The notes beneath the pieces were generated by a model that worked only from the letters and a program-made list of their open reading frames with translations, had not been told where the DNA came from and made no database searches. 64,000 bases of DNA from Streptomyces sp. NBC_00239. GTDB taxonomy: Bacteria > Actinomycetota > Actinomycetes > Streptomycetales > Streptomycetaceae. A program made the translations under genes and the position numbers. The stretch is from contig NZ_CP108095.1 of NCBI RefSeq assembly GCF_036194065.1, positions 7,812,001-7,876,000 of the forward strand, given 5' to 3'. Below are positions 43,481 to 52,506 of this stretch, piece after piece. The stretch's first letter is position 1. Each line of letters opens with the position of its first letter.

Positions 43481-43966
43481 ATGTCGGATGCCGGCGAAGC
43501 CGGACGGGACGAGACCGTGCAGGAACGGGCGGACCGGCAGTGGCAGGAACTCATCCAGGAGATCCGCGTCGCCCAGACCGGCGTCCAGATCCTCTTCGGC
43601 TTCCTGCTCACGGTCGTCTTCACGCCCGTCTTCCGGGGGCTCGAACAGACCGACAAGACGATCTACGTCATCACCGTGGTGCTGGGTTCCCTCGCGACGG
43701 GCGCGCTCATCGGACCGGTCGCCTTCCACCGCATCGTCTCCGGCCGCCGGATCAAACCCGAGGCGGTGGCCTGGGCCGCGCGCCTGACCTTCATCGGCCT
43801 CATCCTCCTGCTCGCCACCTGCACCGCGGCCCTCCTCCTCGTACTGCGGGTCGCCACCGACAACGCGATCGTCCCGTGGCTCGTGGGCGGCGTACTGGCC
43901 TGGTACCTGCTCTGCTGGTTCGCGCTGCCCCTCTGGGCCCGAATCCGCTACACCGCCGAAGACTGA
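43481..43966 (+). CDS. DUF6328 membrane protein
   Basis: 161 residues. A charged N-terminus (RADRQWQELIQEIRVAQTGV) leads into four hydrophobic helices, matching the DUF6328 family common in actinomycetes. GGGAGG lies just before the ATG. The function of the family is not known to me. Monocistronic. Confidence 0.82.
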   Translation: MSDAGEAGRDETVQERADRQWQELIQEIRVAQTGVQILFGFLLTVVFTPVFRGLEQTDKTIYVITVVLGSLATGALIGPVAFHRIVSGRRIKPEAVAWAARLTFIGLILLLATCTAALLLVLRVATDNAIVPWLVGGVLAWYLLCWFALPLWARIRYTAED

Positions 43967-44217
43967 CCCTCCGGCCGCGATCCCTTCCCCGTCTTACGGT
44001 GATCACCGTCTTGCCCGGCAGCTGCCGGGACTCGATCGCCGCCCGCGCCGGCGCGGCGCGCTCCTCGCCGCCGTACTGGTGCTCGCCAAGCTCCGCGACG
44101 ACGAGGGCCTCTTCCACTCGCCGCTGGCCGCGACCCTCGCCCTGTGGCTGTCCCTGCACACCCTCGGCCCCTGACCGGCCCGCCGCCTTGAGGTGCCCCC
44201 CGTGGCGCCTCCGCCGG
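43967..44217. other. Spacer with a possible gene remnant
   Basis: A forward frame ending with a stop at 44172-44174 reads RGALLAAVLVLAKLRDDEGL then FHSPLAATLALWLSLHTLGP, which looks like the tail of a membrane protein, but no start codon or ribosome site precedes it. Possibly a decayed gene end; otherwise nothing is supported here. Confidence 0.25.
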
Positions 44218-44862
44218 TCACTTCCGCCAGAACAGGTGGTGCGTCACCCCGCTCGAACTGGGCACGACGTCCAGGTGGAACCGGTCGCGCAGCTCGTCGG
44301 GTGACTCCCAGAGCCGTGCGCCGGATCCGAGGCGCACCTTCGAGACCGACACGTGCAGGGTGTCGACGAGGTCGGCGTCGAGGAACTCCCGGACGGTGGC
44401 GGCCCCGCCGCCGAGCCGTACGTCCTTGCCGTCCGCGGCTTCCCGCGCCTGCTCCAGGACGGCGGCCGGGTCGCCGTCGACGAAGTGGAACGTGGTGTCG
44501 GAGAGCGTGAACGACGGGCGCGGGTGGTGGGTCATGACGAACACCGGGGTGTGGAACGGGGGCTCGTCGCCCCACCAGCCGCGCCAGTCGAGGTCCTGCC
44601 ACGGCCCGCGCTGGGGCCCGAACTTGTTGCGGCCCATGATCTCGGCGCCGATGTTCCGCGCGAAGTCCCGGACGAAGTAGTCGTCGAGCCCCCGGCTCCC
44701 GCCCGCGTCCGTACGGCCGGGCCAGCTCGCCGTGGCCAGGGCCCAGGAGAGCAGGTCCCCGGGGTCGGCATGACCGAACGGTCGCTCCAGGCTCTGCCCG
44801 TCCCCGGCCCCGAATCCGTCACTCGAGACACCGAAGTTCTGGACCCTCAACAGTTGCTTCAC
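44218..44862 (-). CDS. Dihydrofolate-reductase-like (RibD C-terminal type) protein
   Basis: 214 residues: VQNFGVSSDGFGAGDGQSLE at the N-terminus, IGAEIMGRNKFG, PVFVMTHHPRP and DVRLGGGAATVREFLDADLV are the expected RibD/DHFR-fold steps, suggesting an NADPH-dependent reductase. The start is GTG with GGGAGG six bases upstream; ORFs extending further upstream are not supported. Substrate unknown. No folate or riboflavin genes are nearby. Confidence 0.85.
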   Translation of the reverse strand: MKQLLRVQNFGVSSDGFGAGDGQSLERPFGHADPGDLLSWALATASWPGRTDAGGSRGLDDYFVRDFARNIGAEIMGRNKFGPQRGPWQDLDWRGWWGDEPPFHTPVFVMTHHPRPSFTLSDTTFHFVDGDPAAVLEQAREAADGKDVRLGGGAATVREFLDADLVDTLHVSVSKVRLGSGARLWESPDELRDRFHLDVVPSSSGVTHHLFWRK

Positions 44863-45192
44863 GTGCTTCCTCCCGCGTTGTCGACCACAGTGGGACTGCC
44901 GGAGCCGGCCGGACTCATCGCCGCGGCCCCGACCGGCCCATCGTCGGACGGGCGGCCCGCCATCGCTCGGCGCGCCACGCGGGAGCAGACCGGCCGTCAT
45001 CCGGGGCCGCCCTGCCGCGTGGGGTGGGAGTGCCGCGGGCCACACTGGACGAGCGCGGACGGGCGACTCGGTAGTTTCGACGCGCGGCACGTGCGGCGCA
45101 GGGGAGCGCAGCGCGGTCGCCGGGCGTTGGATCGTCGAAAGAGTGATCTCGTTGTACGTGACGCACAGTCCGAGGGATGAGGAGGAAGAGCG
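44863..45192. other. Spacer before the hypothetical gene at 45193
   Basis: No gene is supported. The right end (45135-45175, with AAAGAGTGATCTCGTTGTACG) is somewhat AT-richer and may contain the promoter of the rightward gene; hexamers are not clear. Confidence 0.35.
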
Positions 45193-45906
45193 ATGAGCGC
45201 GGCCGGTGAGGGACGGCAGTGGCCCGACGAGGTCAGTGTCGACAACGCGAGGATGACGCTGGTGCAGCTCCTCGCGCGGGCGGGGGTCTCTTCCGATGAT
45301 GCGCGGCAACTGATCGGGCTGGTCGAGGCGGGGGCGCTCGCGCTGGCGCACGGGGAGCTGAGCGGCGGCAGCCGGAGCGCCCCGGGCGACAAGGGCGCGG
45401 CGTACGAGTCGGGTTGGCTCGACGGTGCCGGGGGCCTGCTGGAGGAGCTCGCCGTGGTCGCCGAGCGGTCCCTGGTACGGGTGGTGGGCGCGGACGAGGG
45501 GCGTTCGCGGGCCGGGCGGATGGAAGTGGAGCGGACGCGGGTGGCGCTCACCCCGGTGTACCTGTCGTTCACCGCGGCCTCGGAACTCGATCCGGAAGTG
45601 ACCGAGGAGGTGCTCGCCGCCGTCCTCGCCACGATGAGCGCGCGGCAGCGAGCCGGGTACGCCGGGCGCCTGACCGAGTTCGCCTCGGCCCACCGGACCC
45701 GGCTGGAACGGCTCTTCGCGGCGTTCGGACCGGACAGCGCCATCGCGATCCACGGCCGCTATTCGCTCCTCCACTCCCTCACGTGCACCGCCGTGCTGGA
45801 GCGGCTCGTCAACGCGCCGCGGGAGCTGCGGGAGGAGTGGGACGCCGCGGAGCTGCCGCCGGCGTGGCTGGACGGGCTGACCACCGCCTGGGACACCGCC
45901 GCCTGA
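45193..45906 (+). CDS. Hypothetical protein
   Basis: 237 residues, soluble and helical (VDNARMTLVQLLARAGVSSD, DDARQLIGLVEAGALALAHG, RTRLERLFAAFG). Strong ribosome site (GAGGAGGAAGAG) just before the ATG and typical codon use support it as real. No domain is recognised. No conserved neighbour. Confidence 0.7.
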   Translation: MSAAGEGRQWPDEVSVDNARMTLVQLLARAGVSSDDARQLIGLVEAGALALAHGELSGGSRSAPGDKGAAYESGWLDGAGGLLEELAVVAERSLVRVVGADEGRSRAGRMEVERTRVALTPVYLSFTAASELDPEVTEEVLAAVLATMSARQRAGYAGRLTEFASAHRTRLERLFAAFGPDSAIAIHGRYSLLHSLTCTAVLERLVNAPRELREEWDAAELPPAWLDGLTTAWDTAA

Positions 45907-46433
45907 CAGCCGCGCCCCGGCCCCGCCCACGGGTGCCCGCGGCCGCCGGGATCCGAGATCGGGCGAAGGCGGGGGCGGGGCGCCGGGCGAGGCGGGCTGG
46001 GAAAAGCGGTGTTCGATGCGTCGGTTTCCTTCGATTCTGGGGGCGGAAGTGGGCCGGGACACACCCCTGAAAGGGGTACGGGCGGTCACTCGGGGTGAGA
46101 TCGGGGGCCTGTGGCGGTGAGGCGGCCCACAGGACCCACGTCACATACGAGCCGCGGTAGTAGCCCCCCGGCCCGCCGCCGGACCCCCCTTCACGCCGGT
46201 GCCGACCTGCGCGGATGCGGCCTCGGCCGGCGGGGGGCCGTTGGGCGGCGGCTGCGATCGGGGCTAGTACCGGGCGTCGTTGCCAGGCCGCCGGCGGCCT
46301 GGCTAACTGGTTGATGTCGCCAGCCGGCCCGGGTGCAACACCCGCCGCGGACGAACCCCTCTCCTTTGCGTGAGTGGCTCACGCATGTCTTCGGCATGCG
46401 GCGACCGCCCTTGTTCCCGATGGAAGGCTTTCC
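45907..46433 (+). other. Structured leader region upstream of the transglycosylase gene
   Basis: No protein gene is supported in this 527-bp gap. It holds several inverted repeats: ACCCCT-GAA-AGGGGT near 46066, CCTGTGG paired with CCACAGG near 46109-46134, a loop-less 22-bp palindrome at 46282-46303, and TGCGTGAG-TGG-CTCACGCA at 46367-46385. A long structured 5' leader is likely. I looked for the c-di-AMP (ydaO) riboswitch found ahead of some Streptomyces wall-hydrolase genes but did not find its conserved core. Confidence 0.4.
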
Positions 46434-46838
46434 GTGTCCCACGCCGTCATCCGCCGTATCGCCGCTTCCAAGAAGGCCCTCGCGGGCACCGTCGTCGCTC
46501 TCGGCGCCGCCGGTTCCCTGCTTGCCGCCGTTCCGGCGCAGGCGGCTCCCATGGACGCCAAGGCGATCGCGCACCGGATGATCCCGGACGCGGCCCAGTT
46601 CCAGGCCTTCAGCAACATCGTGTCCCACGAGAGCGGCTGGAACCACACCGCCACCAACTCCGCCTCCGGCGCGTACGGCCTGGTCCAGGCCCTCCCGGCC
46701 TCCAAGATGGCCTCCGCCGGCTCGGACTGGAAGACCAACCCCGCCACCCAGATCAAGTGGGGCCTGGACTACATGAACGACCGCTACGGCAGCCCCGTCG
46801 GCGCCTGGAACTTCTGGCAGCAGAACCACTGGTACTAA
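46434..46838 (+). CDS. Secreted transglycosylase-like (SLT) protein
   Basis: 134 residues: signal peptide (ASKKALAGTVVALGAAGSLLAA) cut near AQA-AP, then a short lysozyme-like domain (FQAFSNIVSHESGWNHTATN, SASGAYGLVQALPASKM, WGLDYMNDRYGSPVGAWNFW). The probable catalytic Glu is in SHESGWN. Family members cleave peptidoglycan and act in growth or spore germination. GTG start with GGAAGG eight bases upstream. The long structured leader suggests RNA-level control. Confidence 0.88.
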   Translation: MSHAVIRRIAASKKALAGTVVALGAAGSLLAAVPAQAAPMDAKAIAHRMIPDAAQFQAFSNIVSHESGWNHTATNSASGAYGLVQALPASKMASAGSDWKTNPATQIKWGLDYMNDRYGSPVGAWNFWQQNHWY

Positions 46839-46863
46839 ACCACCAGCGGCAGCAGTCACCACA

Positions 46864-46904
46864 CGAAAACGCCCGGCCGGGGCTTCCCCGGCCGGGCGTT
46901 TTCG
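46864..46904. terminator. Bidirectional intrinsic terminator
   Basis: A 19-bp perfect stem (arms 46864-46882 and 46886-46904) with a CTT loop, whose ends contain AAAA and TTTT. It lies between the convergent transglycosylase and ATP-grasp genes and could serve both, ending the biosynthetic operon. Confidence 0.9.
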
Positions 46905-46977
46905 CGTACCCGGCCGGTGCCCCGGCCCGGCCCGGGTCCGGCTGCCTCGACGGTGTCCGTGTCCGTGTCCGTGCCCG

Positions 46978-48201
46978 TCACCCGGCCGCCGGCCCAAGCC
47001 GCGGCTCGGGCTCGACCTCGATGTGTACGCGGTCCAGGGCCGCCTCCGCGCGGCGGACGGCCTCGTCGGAGTCGGCGCCGAGCGCGGTGACGGCGACCGG
47101 CCGCCAGGCGTGGTGCCGCCGCCGCTCGACCCGCTCGCCGACCGCGGCACGGACCGTCACGTCGACCACGCCTTCCACCGCGCGCGCCTCATCGATCCCC
47201 GAGATCCGCGTCACGCGGCCCGTCGCGGGGGCGAAGGCGAAGCGCAGCGCGGCAGCCCTCGGCGCGTCCTCGAAGGGCTTGATCTCGTCCAGGACCCGCT
47301 CGCCGAGGGCCTGCCGTACGACGAGGTCGACGAACGGCAGATCGGTGGCCAGCTCGACGAGGCGGGCGATGCCGTCGCCGCCGACCCGGGTGTGCGTCTC
47401 GACCGTGCGCGGCCCGCGCTCGGTGAGGATGACCTCGGTGTGCGACGGGCCGTCGGTGATCCCGAGCGCGTCGAGCACGCGCTGCACGTGCGCGAACACG
47501 TGCGGTGCGAAGGCCGGGCCGAGGGGAGCGGGGACCACGTGCCCCAGTTCCACGAAGCTCGCCGGATCGATGGTCTTGCCCGTGATCGCGACCAACCGGT
47601 GCCGTCCCGCCTCGGACACGCACTCGACGCTGATCTCGGGTCCGCGCAGCCGCTCCTCGGCCACCAGCGGCAGGCCGGGCTCGCTCAACGCAGGCCAGTG
47701 GGCGACGGCCGCCTCCTCCGAGACGATCTCGGTGACGTGCAGGCTGCCCTGGCCTTCGAGCGGCTTGACGATGACCGGGTACCCCACCCGTGCGCCGAAG
47801 CCGCGCAGCGCGTCGAGGCCGGTCACAGGGGCCGACGCGATGTCCTCCACTCCGCACTCGCGCAGCCGCTCGCGCATCCGCGCCTTGTCGCGGGACAACA
47901 GCACGGGCTGTGCGTCGAGGAACGGCAGCCCCAGGTGCGCCGCGACCACGGACGCGACGAGCTGCTCCTCGTCGTGCAGGCAGACCACGGCTTCGACGGG
48001 GTCCGCCGCGTGCACCGCGGCGACCAGGGCCGCGACGGTCTCCGGCCGCTCCTCGTCGTCCACGACCAGCAGCCGGGCGTGCCCGGCCCGCAGGTCGGCG
48101 GTGTCCGCGCGGGAGCGGCGCTCGACGAGGGTGACCCGGGCCCGGGCGAGGACCGCGGCGTGCATGGGGCGGGGGCCACCGATCAGGGCGACGTGCGTCA
48201 T
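46978..48201 (-). CDS. ATP-grasp ligase (L-amino-acid-ligase-like)
   Basis: 407 residues. ATP-grasp signs: GYPVIVKPLEGQGSLHVTEI, EERLRGPEISVECVS, and the metal strand VETHTRVGGDGI in which the usual ExN is ExH, a form common in amino-acid ligases of biosynthetic clusters. The C-terminal part (RAVEGVVDVTVRAAVGERVE) resembles the LAL C2 domain. It would activate a carboxylate as acyl phosphate and join it to an amine, for example making a dipeptide. It is the last gene of the leftward operon; the preceding MFS gene stops one base before its ATG. Confidence 0.85.
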   Translation of the reverse strand: MTHVALIGGPRPMHAAVLARARVTLVERRSRADTADLRAGHARLLVVDDEERPETVAALVAAVHAADPVEAVVCLHDEEQLVASVVAAHLGLPFLDAQPVLLSRDKARMRERLRECGVEDIASAPVTGLDALRGFGARVGYPVIVKPLEGQGSLHVTEIVSEEAAVAHWPALSEPGLPLVAEERLRGPEISVECVSEAGRHRLVAITGKTIDPASFVELGHVVPAPLGPAFAPHVFAHVQRVLDALGITDGPSHTEVILTERGPRTVETHTRVGGDGIARLVELATDLPFVDLVVRQALGERVLDEIKPFEDAPRAAALRFAFAPATGRVTRISGIDEARAVEGVVDVTVRAAVGERVERRRHHAWRPVAVTALGADSDEAVRRAEAALDRVHIEVEPEPRLGPAAG

Positions 48202-48202
48202 G

Positions 48203-49477
48203 TCAGCCTCCTGGGCCGTGCGAAGAGGGGCGTAGACGTGGGTTGGCCAGGAATCCGGCCGCGATGACGGGCGCCAGCGCCAGTGACAGCCACCAGACGA
48301 ACGCCGGCGCGGCCCCGTACAGGCCGAGCCCCACCACCGGGGCGAGGATGAAGGCCACCGAGAAGGTGGCGAAGTAGGCGGACATGTGGCCCGCGCCGTG
48401 CGGTGCTGCCAGGGACGCGGCGGCGGCCATCGACGTCGGCATGATCAGGATCTCTCCCACGGTCCAGGCGACGACCAGGGGCGCCAGGGCGAGCGGGCCG
48501 CCGGCCAGCGGGGTGAGGCCGAAGCCGACGCCCACGAGCAGCGCGCCCGCGGCGAGGATCCGGCGCGCGTCCACGGCCTCGGTCCGGTGGGTGATCCACA
48601 CCTCGAAGACGACGAGGATCACCGAGCTGCCGCCCAGCAGCAGGCCGAAGGAGGCCTCGTCGATCCCGTGGTGGTCGAGCAGGTACAGCGGGTAGGCGCT
48701 GGAGACCTGCATGAAGATCAGGAGGGTGAGGCCGAGGCAGCCGAGGAAGGCGAGGTAGCCCGCGTCCCGCCACCACCGCCCGCCGTCCCCGTCCTCAGCC
48801 GGCGTCCCGGACGCCTCCCCGGAGGGATCCCCGGCCCCCGGCGCCTCCTCGCCCGTACGCCCCCGACGCCGCGGGTCGAACACCAGCACCACACCGACCG
48901 CGGCGACGACGCACGTGAGGCCGTCGACGGCGAACAGCCAGGCGTATCCGACGCCGGCGAGCAGCCCGCCGAGAGCCGGTCCGGCGGTCATCCCGAGGTT
49001 GACCGCCAGGCGGTTCAGGGCGAACGCACGGCGCCGCACCTCCGGCGGCGCGCAGGCGCTCAGCGCGGCGGCATTGGCCGGGCGGAAGCTCTCCGTCAGC
49101 GCCCCGAGGACGGCCACCCACACCACGACGGCGGCCGGCTCGCGCAGGGCGGACAGGACGAGGAAGCCGAGCGCCGTGCCGGCCAGGGAGCCCGCCTGGA
49201 CCCGGAAGGCGTCGGCCCGCCGCAGGGCCCAGCCGCCCGCGAAGCTTCCCGCGACGGCGCCCGCCCCGTAGGCCGCGAGGACCGCGCCGACCGTCCCCGC
49301 GCCCATCCCCAGCTCGCGGGTCAGGTACAGGGACAGGAAGGGGACCACCATGGTGCCGGCCCGGTTCACGAACATCACCAGGGCCAGCAGCCACACCTCG
49401 GGGCGCAGCCCCCGGTAGGCGTCCGCATAGCCGTCGATCAGTGCCCGCCCGCCCCGTGGCGGGGCCTGCGCACTCAT
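48203..49477 (-). CDS. MFS exporter
   Basis: 424 residues with about 12 hydrophobic helices; FLSLYLTRELGMGAGTVGAV and a cytoplasmic loop rich in charge and Pro/Gly (FDPRRRGRTGEEAPGAGDPS) between the halves. The fold is MFS; RPANAAALSACAPPEVRRRA is the motif-A-like loop. In a biosynthetic operon it is the likely product exporter or self-resistance gene. It overlaps the methyltransferase gene by four bases (ATGA). Confidence 0.88.
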   Translation of the reverse strand: MSAQAPPRGGRALIDGYADAYRGLRPEVWLLALVMFVNRAGTMVVPFLSLYLTRELGMGAGTVGAVLAAYGAGAVAGSFAGGWALRRADAFRVQAGSLAGTALGFLVLSALREPAAVVVWVAVLGALTESFRPANAAALSACAPPEVRRRAFALNRLAVNLGMTAGPALGGLLAGVGYAWLFAVDGLTCVVAAVGVVLVFDPRRRGRTGEEAPGAGDPSGEASGTPAEDGDGGRWWRDAGYLAFLGCLGLTLLIFMQVSSAYPLYLLDHHGIDEASFGLLLGGSSVILVVFEVWITHRTEAVDARRILAAGALLVGVGFGLTPLAGGPLALAPLVVAWTVGEILIMPTSMAAAASLAAPHGAGHMSAYFATFSVAFILAPVVGLGLYGAAPAFVWWLSLALAPVIAAGFLANPRLRPSSHGPGG

Positions 49478-50520
49478 GGTGCCTTCCTGGTCGCGACGAG
49501 CAGCGTGTGGTCGAGGTGGCGCACGTCCGAGCGCTCGACCTCGGCGAAGCCGGCCTCGCGCAGCCAGTGCTCGTGCTGCCGGGCCGGGTAGGCCATCCCC
49601 TGACCCGAGGCGACGGTGAGGAAGTAGATGGACGACTTGGCCGCCTGCAGCCCGCCGGCCTCGTCGTCGTCGCAGGTCAGGGTCCAGATGAAGAGCTTGC
49701 CGCCGGGCGGCAGCTGCGCGAAGGCCTTGTCGTAGAGCCGCATGATGCGCTCCTCGTCGAAGATCTCCACGAGGTGCGACATGAGGATGGCGTCACCCTT
49801 CGGCCAGGGGTCCTCGAACATGTCCGCCGGGTGGCAGTCGATGCGCTGCTCCATCCCGGCCGCCGCGATCCGCTCCTCGGCGATCCCGCAGACCGACGGC
49901 AGGTCGACCAGGGACACCGACAGGCCGGGGTGGCGCCCGCACAGCCGCAGCGCGTTGGTGGCGTCGCCGCCGCCGACGTCGACGAGGGTGCCCACCTCGT
50001 CGAGCTGGGGGACGTCGAGCATGCGCGGCGACAGCCGGGTGTACGCCCCCATGGCCTCCTGGAACAGCGACTCCAGCGCGGGGCGCTCGGCCAGCCGCGC
50101 GTACAGGGTGTCGCCGGAGCCCGGGAACTCGTCGAGGCCGGCGGCGCGGCCCTCGCGGACCGCCGCGGTGAAGTGGGTCGACCCCTGCTGCTGGATCTTC
50201 TGGTTGTAGACGGCGAAGGAGGCCATCGACTGCGGGGCGTCGGTCACCAGGAACCGGGCCGCCAGCTCGCTGTTGCGGTACCCGTCGCCGTCGCGTTCCA
50301 CGACGTCCAGCGCCGAGCAGGCCAGCAGCAGCACGCGGGTGCCGTGCGCGTCGAGGGACAGCTCCTTGGCGAGCACTTCGCCGGTGCTCCCCGGGTACTT
50401 GTCCAGTGCGTCGAACAGGCCGACCTCGCACGCCGTCGCCAGGGTCTGGGTGAAGACCCAGCCGTTCATGAGGGTGCAGAGGCGGTTCCACTGGTCTGCC
50501 GAGATGGGCTGCTGCTGCAT
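49474..50520 (-). CDS. SAM-dependent methyltransferase (O-methyltransferase family 2 type)
   Basis: 348 residues. An N-terminal helical dimerisation region (WVFTQTLATACEVGLFDALD) precedes the SAM-binding core (LVDVGGGDATNALRLCGRHP, LPSVCGIAEERIAAAG, then DAILMSHLVEIFDEERIMRL). The form is that of plant-type O-methyltransferases, which in actinomycetes also includes aromatic C-methyltransferases acting on tyrosine or 3-hydroxykynurenine (SfmM2- and SibL-like). The SHLVEIF segment stands where the catalytic His-Asp/Glu region lies. In this operon the flavin hydroxylase product would be a natural acceptor; that is an inference. It follows the aminotransferase by nine bases. Confidence 0.88.
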   Translation of the reverse strand: MQQQPISADQWNRLCTLMNGWVFTQTLATACEVGLFDALDKYPGSTGEVLAKELSLDAHGTRVLLLACSALDVVERDGDGYRNSELAARFLVTDAPQSMASFAVYNQKIQQQGSTHFTAAVREGRAAGLDEFPGSGDTLYARLAERPALESLFQEAMGAYTRLSPRMLDVPQLDEVGTLVDVGGGDATNALRLCGRHPGLSVSLVDLPSVCGIAEERIAAAGMEQRIDCHPADMFEDPWPKGDAILMSHLVEIFDEERIMRLYDKAFAQLPPGGKLFIWTLTCDDDEAGGLQAAKSSIYFLTVASGQGMAYPARQHEHWLREAGFAEVERSDVRHLDHTLLVATRKAP

Positions 50521-50529
50521 GGCGTTACC

Positions 50530-52503
50530 TCACAGGGAAGGGAGGGACAGGGCTTCGAGCAGGGTGTTGTTCGCGTGGCGGGTGCCGATCGTGATCCGGC
50601 ACGTGTCCGCGACGACGTGCGAGGTGTCGGCGACGAGGATCCCCGCGTCGCGGAGCAGGTCCAGGACGTGGTCGTGCTTGTACAGGCGCACCAGGAGGAA
50701 GTTCGTCTCCGACGGGAACACCCGGTCCACCAGGGGGTGTTCGGCCAGCGCCGCGGCCATCCGGGCGCGCTCGGCGCGGATCCGGGGGAGTGCGGCCAGC
50801 ACCTGCCGGGGGCTGGTCAGCCGGGCGCGTACGGCGTTCTGGGCCGGGGCGGTGAACCCGAAGGGCACCTGCACCCGCCGCAGGGCCTCGATGATGCCGG
50901 GAGCGGCCAGCACCACCCCGCAGCGCGCCCCGGCGAGGCCCCACGCCTTCGAGAGCGTACGGAGCACCACCAGGTTGTCGTACCGCGCGAGCAGGTCGGC
51001 GTACGAGGGGCCCTCGCTGAACTCGACGTACGCCTCGTCGACCACGACCAGGCCGCGGCTTTCGCCGACGACCTCCAGGACCTGTTCGCGGTCCAGCCTG
51101 GTGCCCACGGGATTGCTCGGATCGCACAGGAAGGTCACCCGTGCGTCGGCCGCCAGGATCCGCTCGGTGTCGAGTTCCGACAGGTCGTCGCCGCGCAGCG
51201 GCGCCTCGACGACCGGCAGGCGCAGCAGGCGCGCCCAGTGGTCGTACGCCTCGAAGGTGGGCGGTGTGACGCACACGCGGTGGCCGGGCGCGGTCAGTGC
51301 CATCAGGAGCAGCGCCACGCCGTCGACCGCGCCGCTGGTGAACAGGACGTGGTCCGCGGTCAGTTCGCCCGCGCCGCCGTCGCCCGGCAGCTTCGAGAGC
51401 GCGTCCAGGTAGGCCGTGGCGAGGTCGGCCGTGTCGAGGTCGGGGTACTGGCCCTCGGCGCCCAGCAGCGCGTTGGTGTTGCTGGACAGGTCCACCGTGT
51501 CGAACCGGGGCCGGTGGCGGCCCCGGACCGGCCCGGGTACGGGAGCCGCGGCGACCGGCGGCGTCGCGAAGACCGACAGCCGCGGCTCCTCGTCCCCTTC
51601 GGCCCCGGGGAGTACGAGGCCGGGGGCGCGGACCCAGTGGTCGAGGGGGTACACCAGGTCGGCGCCCAGCCGGCGCTTGGCGTCGGCGCCGCCCCGGCCC
51701 AGGTGTACCCAGTCCAGGCCGTCGCGCCGGGCGTCGAGGTAGAGCCCGTAGAAAGTCGCCACGTACACGTTGCGCAGCGCGGCCGGGTGGCCGTGGCGGA
51801 TCGCCTGCGTGAGGTAGTAGACGCCCCGGCCGTTGTGGGACCTCATCAGCAGCCCGGCCTGCACGGTGACGTCCATGTGGCGGCGCACGAGCAGCTCGGC
51901 GCGCCCGGCGAGCGGGCCGGCGGCCAGCGCGTCCAGGGCCTCGGCGTCGTACGGGTTGTAGCTGCCGCCGTGGCGCTCGGCGTGGTCCCGGTGCAGTTCC
52001 AGGAACGCCTCGCGCGCCCAGGGCTTGTCGCCGAGTCCGGTCAGGGGGATGCGCTCCCAGCTGACCTCGCGGCCGAGCGCGTGGTGGCGGCGGCGCAGGT
52101 CACGCAGCCGGCGGGCGCCGATACGGGTGCGCAGCGCCTCGTCCACGTCCCCGGTCAGCCGGACGACGGACTCGTCGCCGGCGGGTACGGGGACGAATCC
52201 GGCCGCCCGCAGCGCACGCGTGTCGTCGACGCGGCGCACGTGCGGTACGACGATCTGCTCGGCGCCGAGCGCGTGCGCGCGGCGGACCAGCGCGTCGAGC
52301 ACGTCGTGCCCCGGGGCGGGGCTCGTCGGGTTGTACAGGGCCCCGCCGCCGATCAGGGTCGGGCGCTCGACCACCTCGGGGTCCAGGGCGGCGAACGCCC
52401 CGGAGAGGTGGTCGAGCCGGGCCAGGGAGCACACGGGGGCGCCGGAGCCGAGCGCCGCGCACAGCACCTGCTCCAGGGCGTCGATGTCGGAGGCTCTGCG
52501 CAC
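50530..52503 (-). CDS. Fusion of GNAT-like acyltransferase and PLP aminotransferase
   Basis: 657 residues in two domains. Residues ~1-300 resemble BioF2/FemAB-type GNAT-like proteins (WAREAFLELHRDHAERHGGS, GRGVYYLTQAIRHGHPAALR, VYPLDHWVRAPGLVLP). Residues ~330-657 are a class I/II fold-type I aminotransferase close to histidinol-phosphate aminotransferase: SSNTNALLG, LCDPSNPVGT (Asn464), VVVDEAY (Asp489), and the PLP lysine Lys519 in TLSKAWGLAGARCG. A single protein could thus transaminate an amino or keto acid and acylate an amine. It sits three bases after the cupin-HDO gene and nine before the methyltransferase gene. The fusion is unusual. Confidence 0.85.
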   Translation of the reverse strand: MRRASDIDALEQVLCAALGSGAPVCSLARLDHLSGAFAALDPEVVERPTLIGGGALYNPTSPAPGHDVLDALVRRAHALGAEQIVVPHVRRVDDTRALRAAGFVPVPAGDESVVRLTGDVDEALRTRIGARRLRDLRRRHHALGREVSWERIPLTGLGDKPWAREAFLELHRDHAERHGGSYNPYDAEALDALAAGPLAGRAELLVRRHMDVTVQAGLLMRSHNGRGVYYLTQAIRHGHPAALRNVYVATFYGLYLDARRDGLDWVHLGRGGADAKRRLGADLVYPLDHWVRAPGLVLPGAEGDEEPRLSVFATPPVAAAPVPGPVRGRHRPRFDTVDLSSNTNALLGAEGQYPDLDTADLATAYLDALSKLPGDGGAGELTADHVLFTSGAVDGVALLLMALTAPGHRVCVTPPTFEAYDHWARLLRLPVVEAPLRGDDLSELDTERILAADARVTFLCDPSNPVGTRLDREQVLEVVGESRGLVVVDEAYVEFSEGPSYADLLARYDNLVVLRTLSKAWGLAGARCGVVLAAPGIIEALRRVQVPFGFTAPAQNAVRARLTSPRQVLAALPRIRAERARMAAALAEHPLVDRVFPSETNFLLVRLYKHDHVLDLLRDAGILVADTSHVVADTCRITIGTRHANNTLLEALSLPSL

Positions 52504-52506
52504 CGG

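Noticed and set aside
46040..46433. Possible ydaO-type c-di-AMP riboswitch
   Set aside because: Expected from gene context, but the conserved core sequences of that riboswitch were not found.
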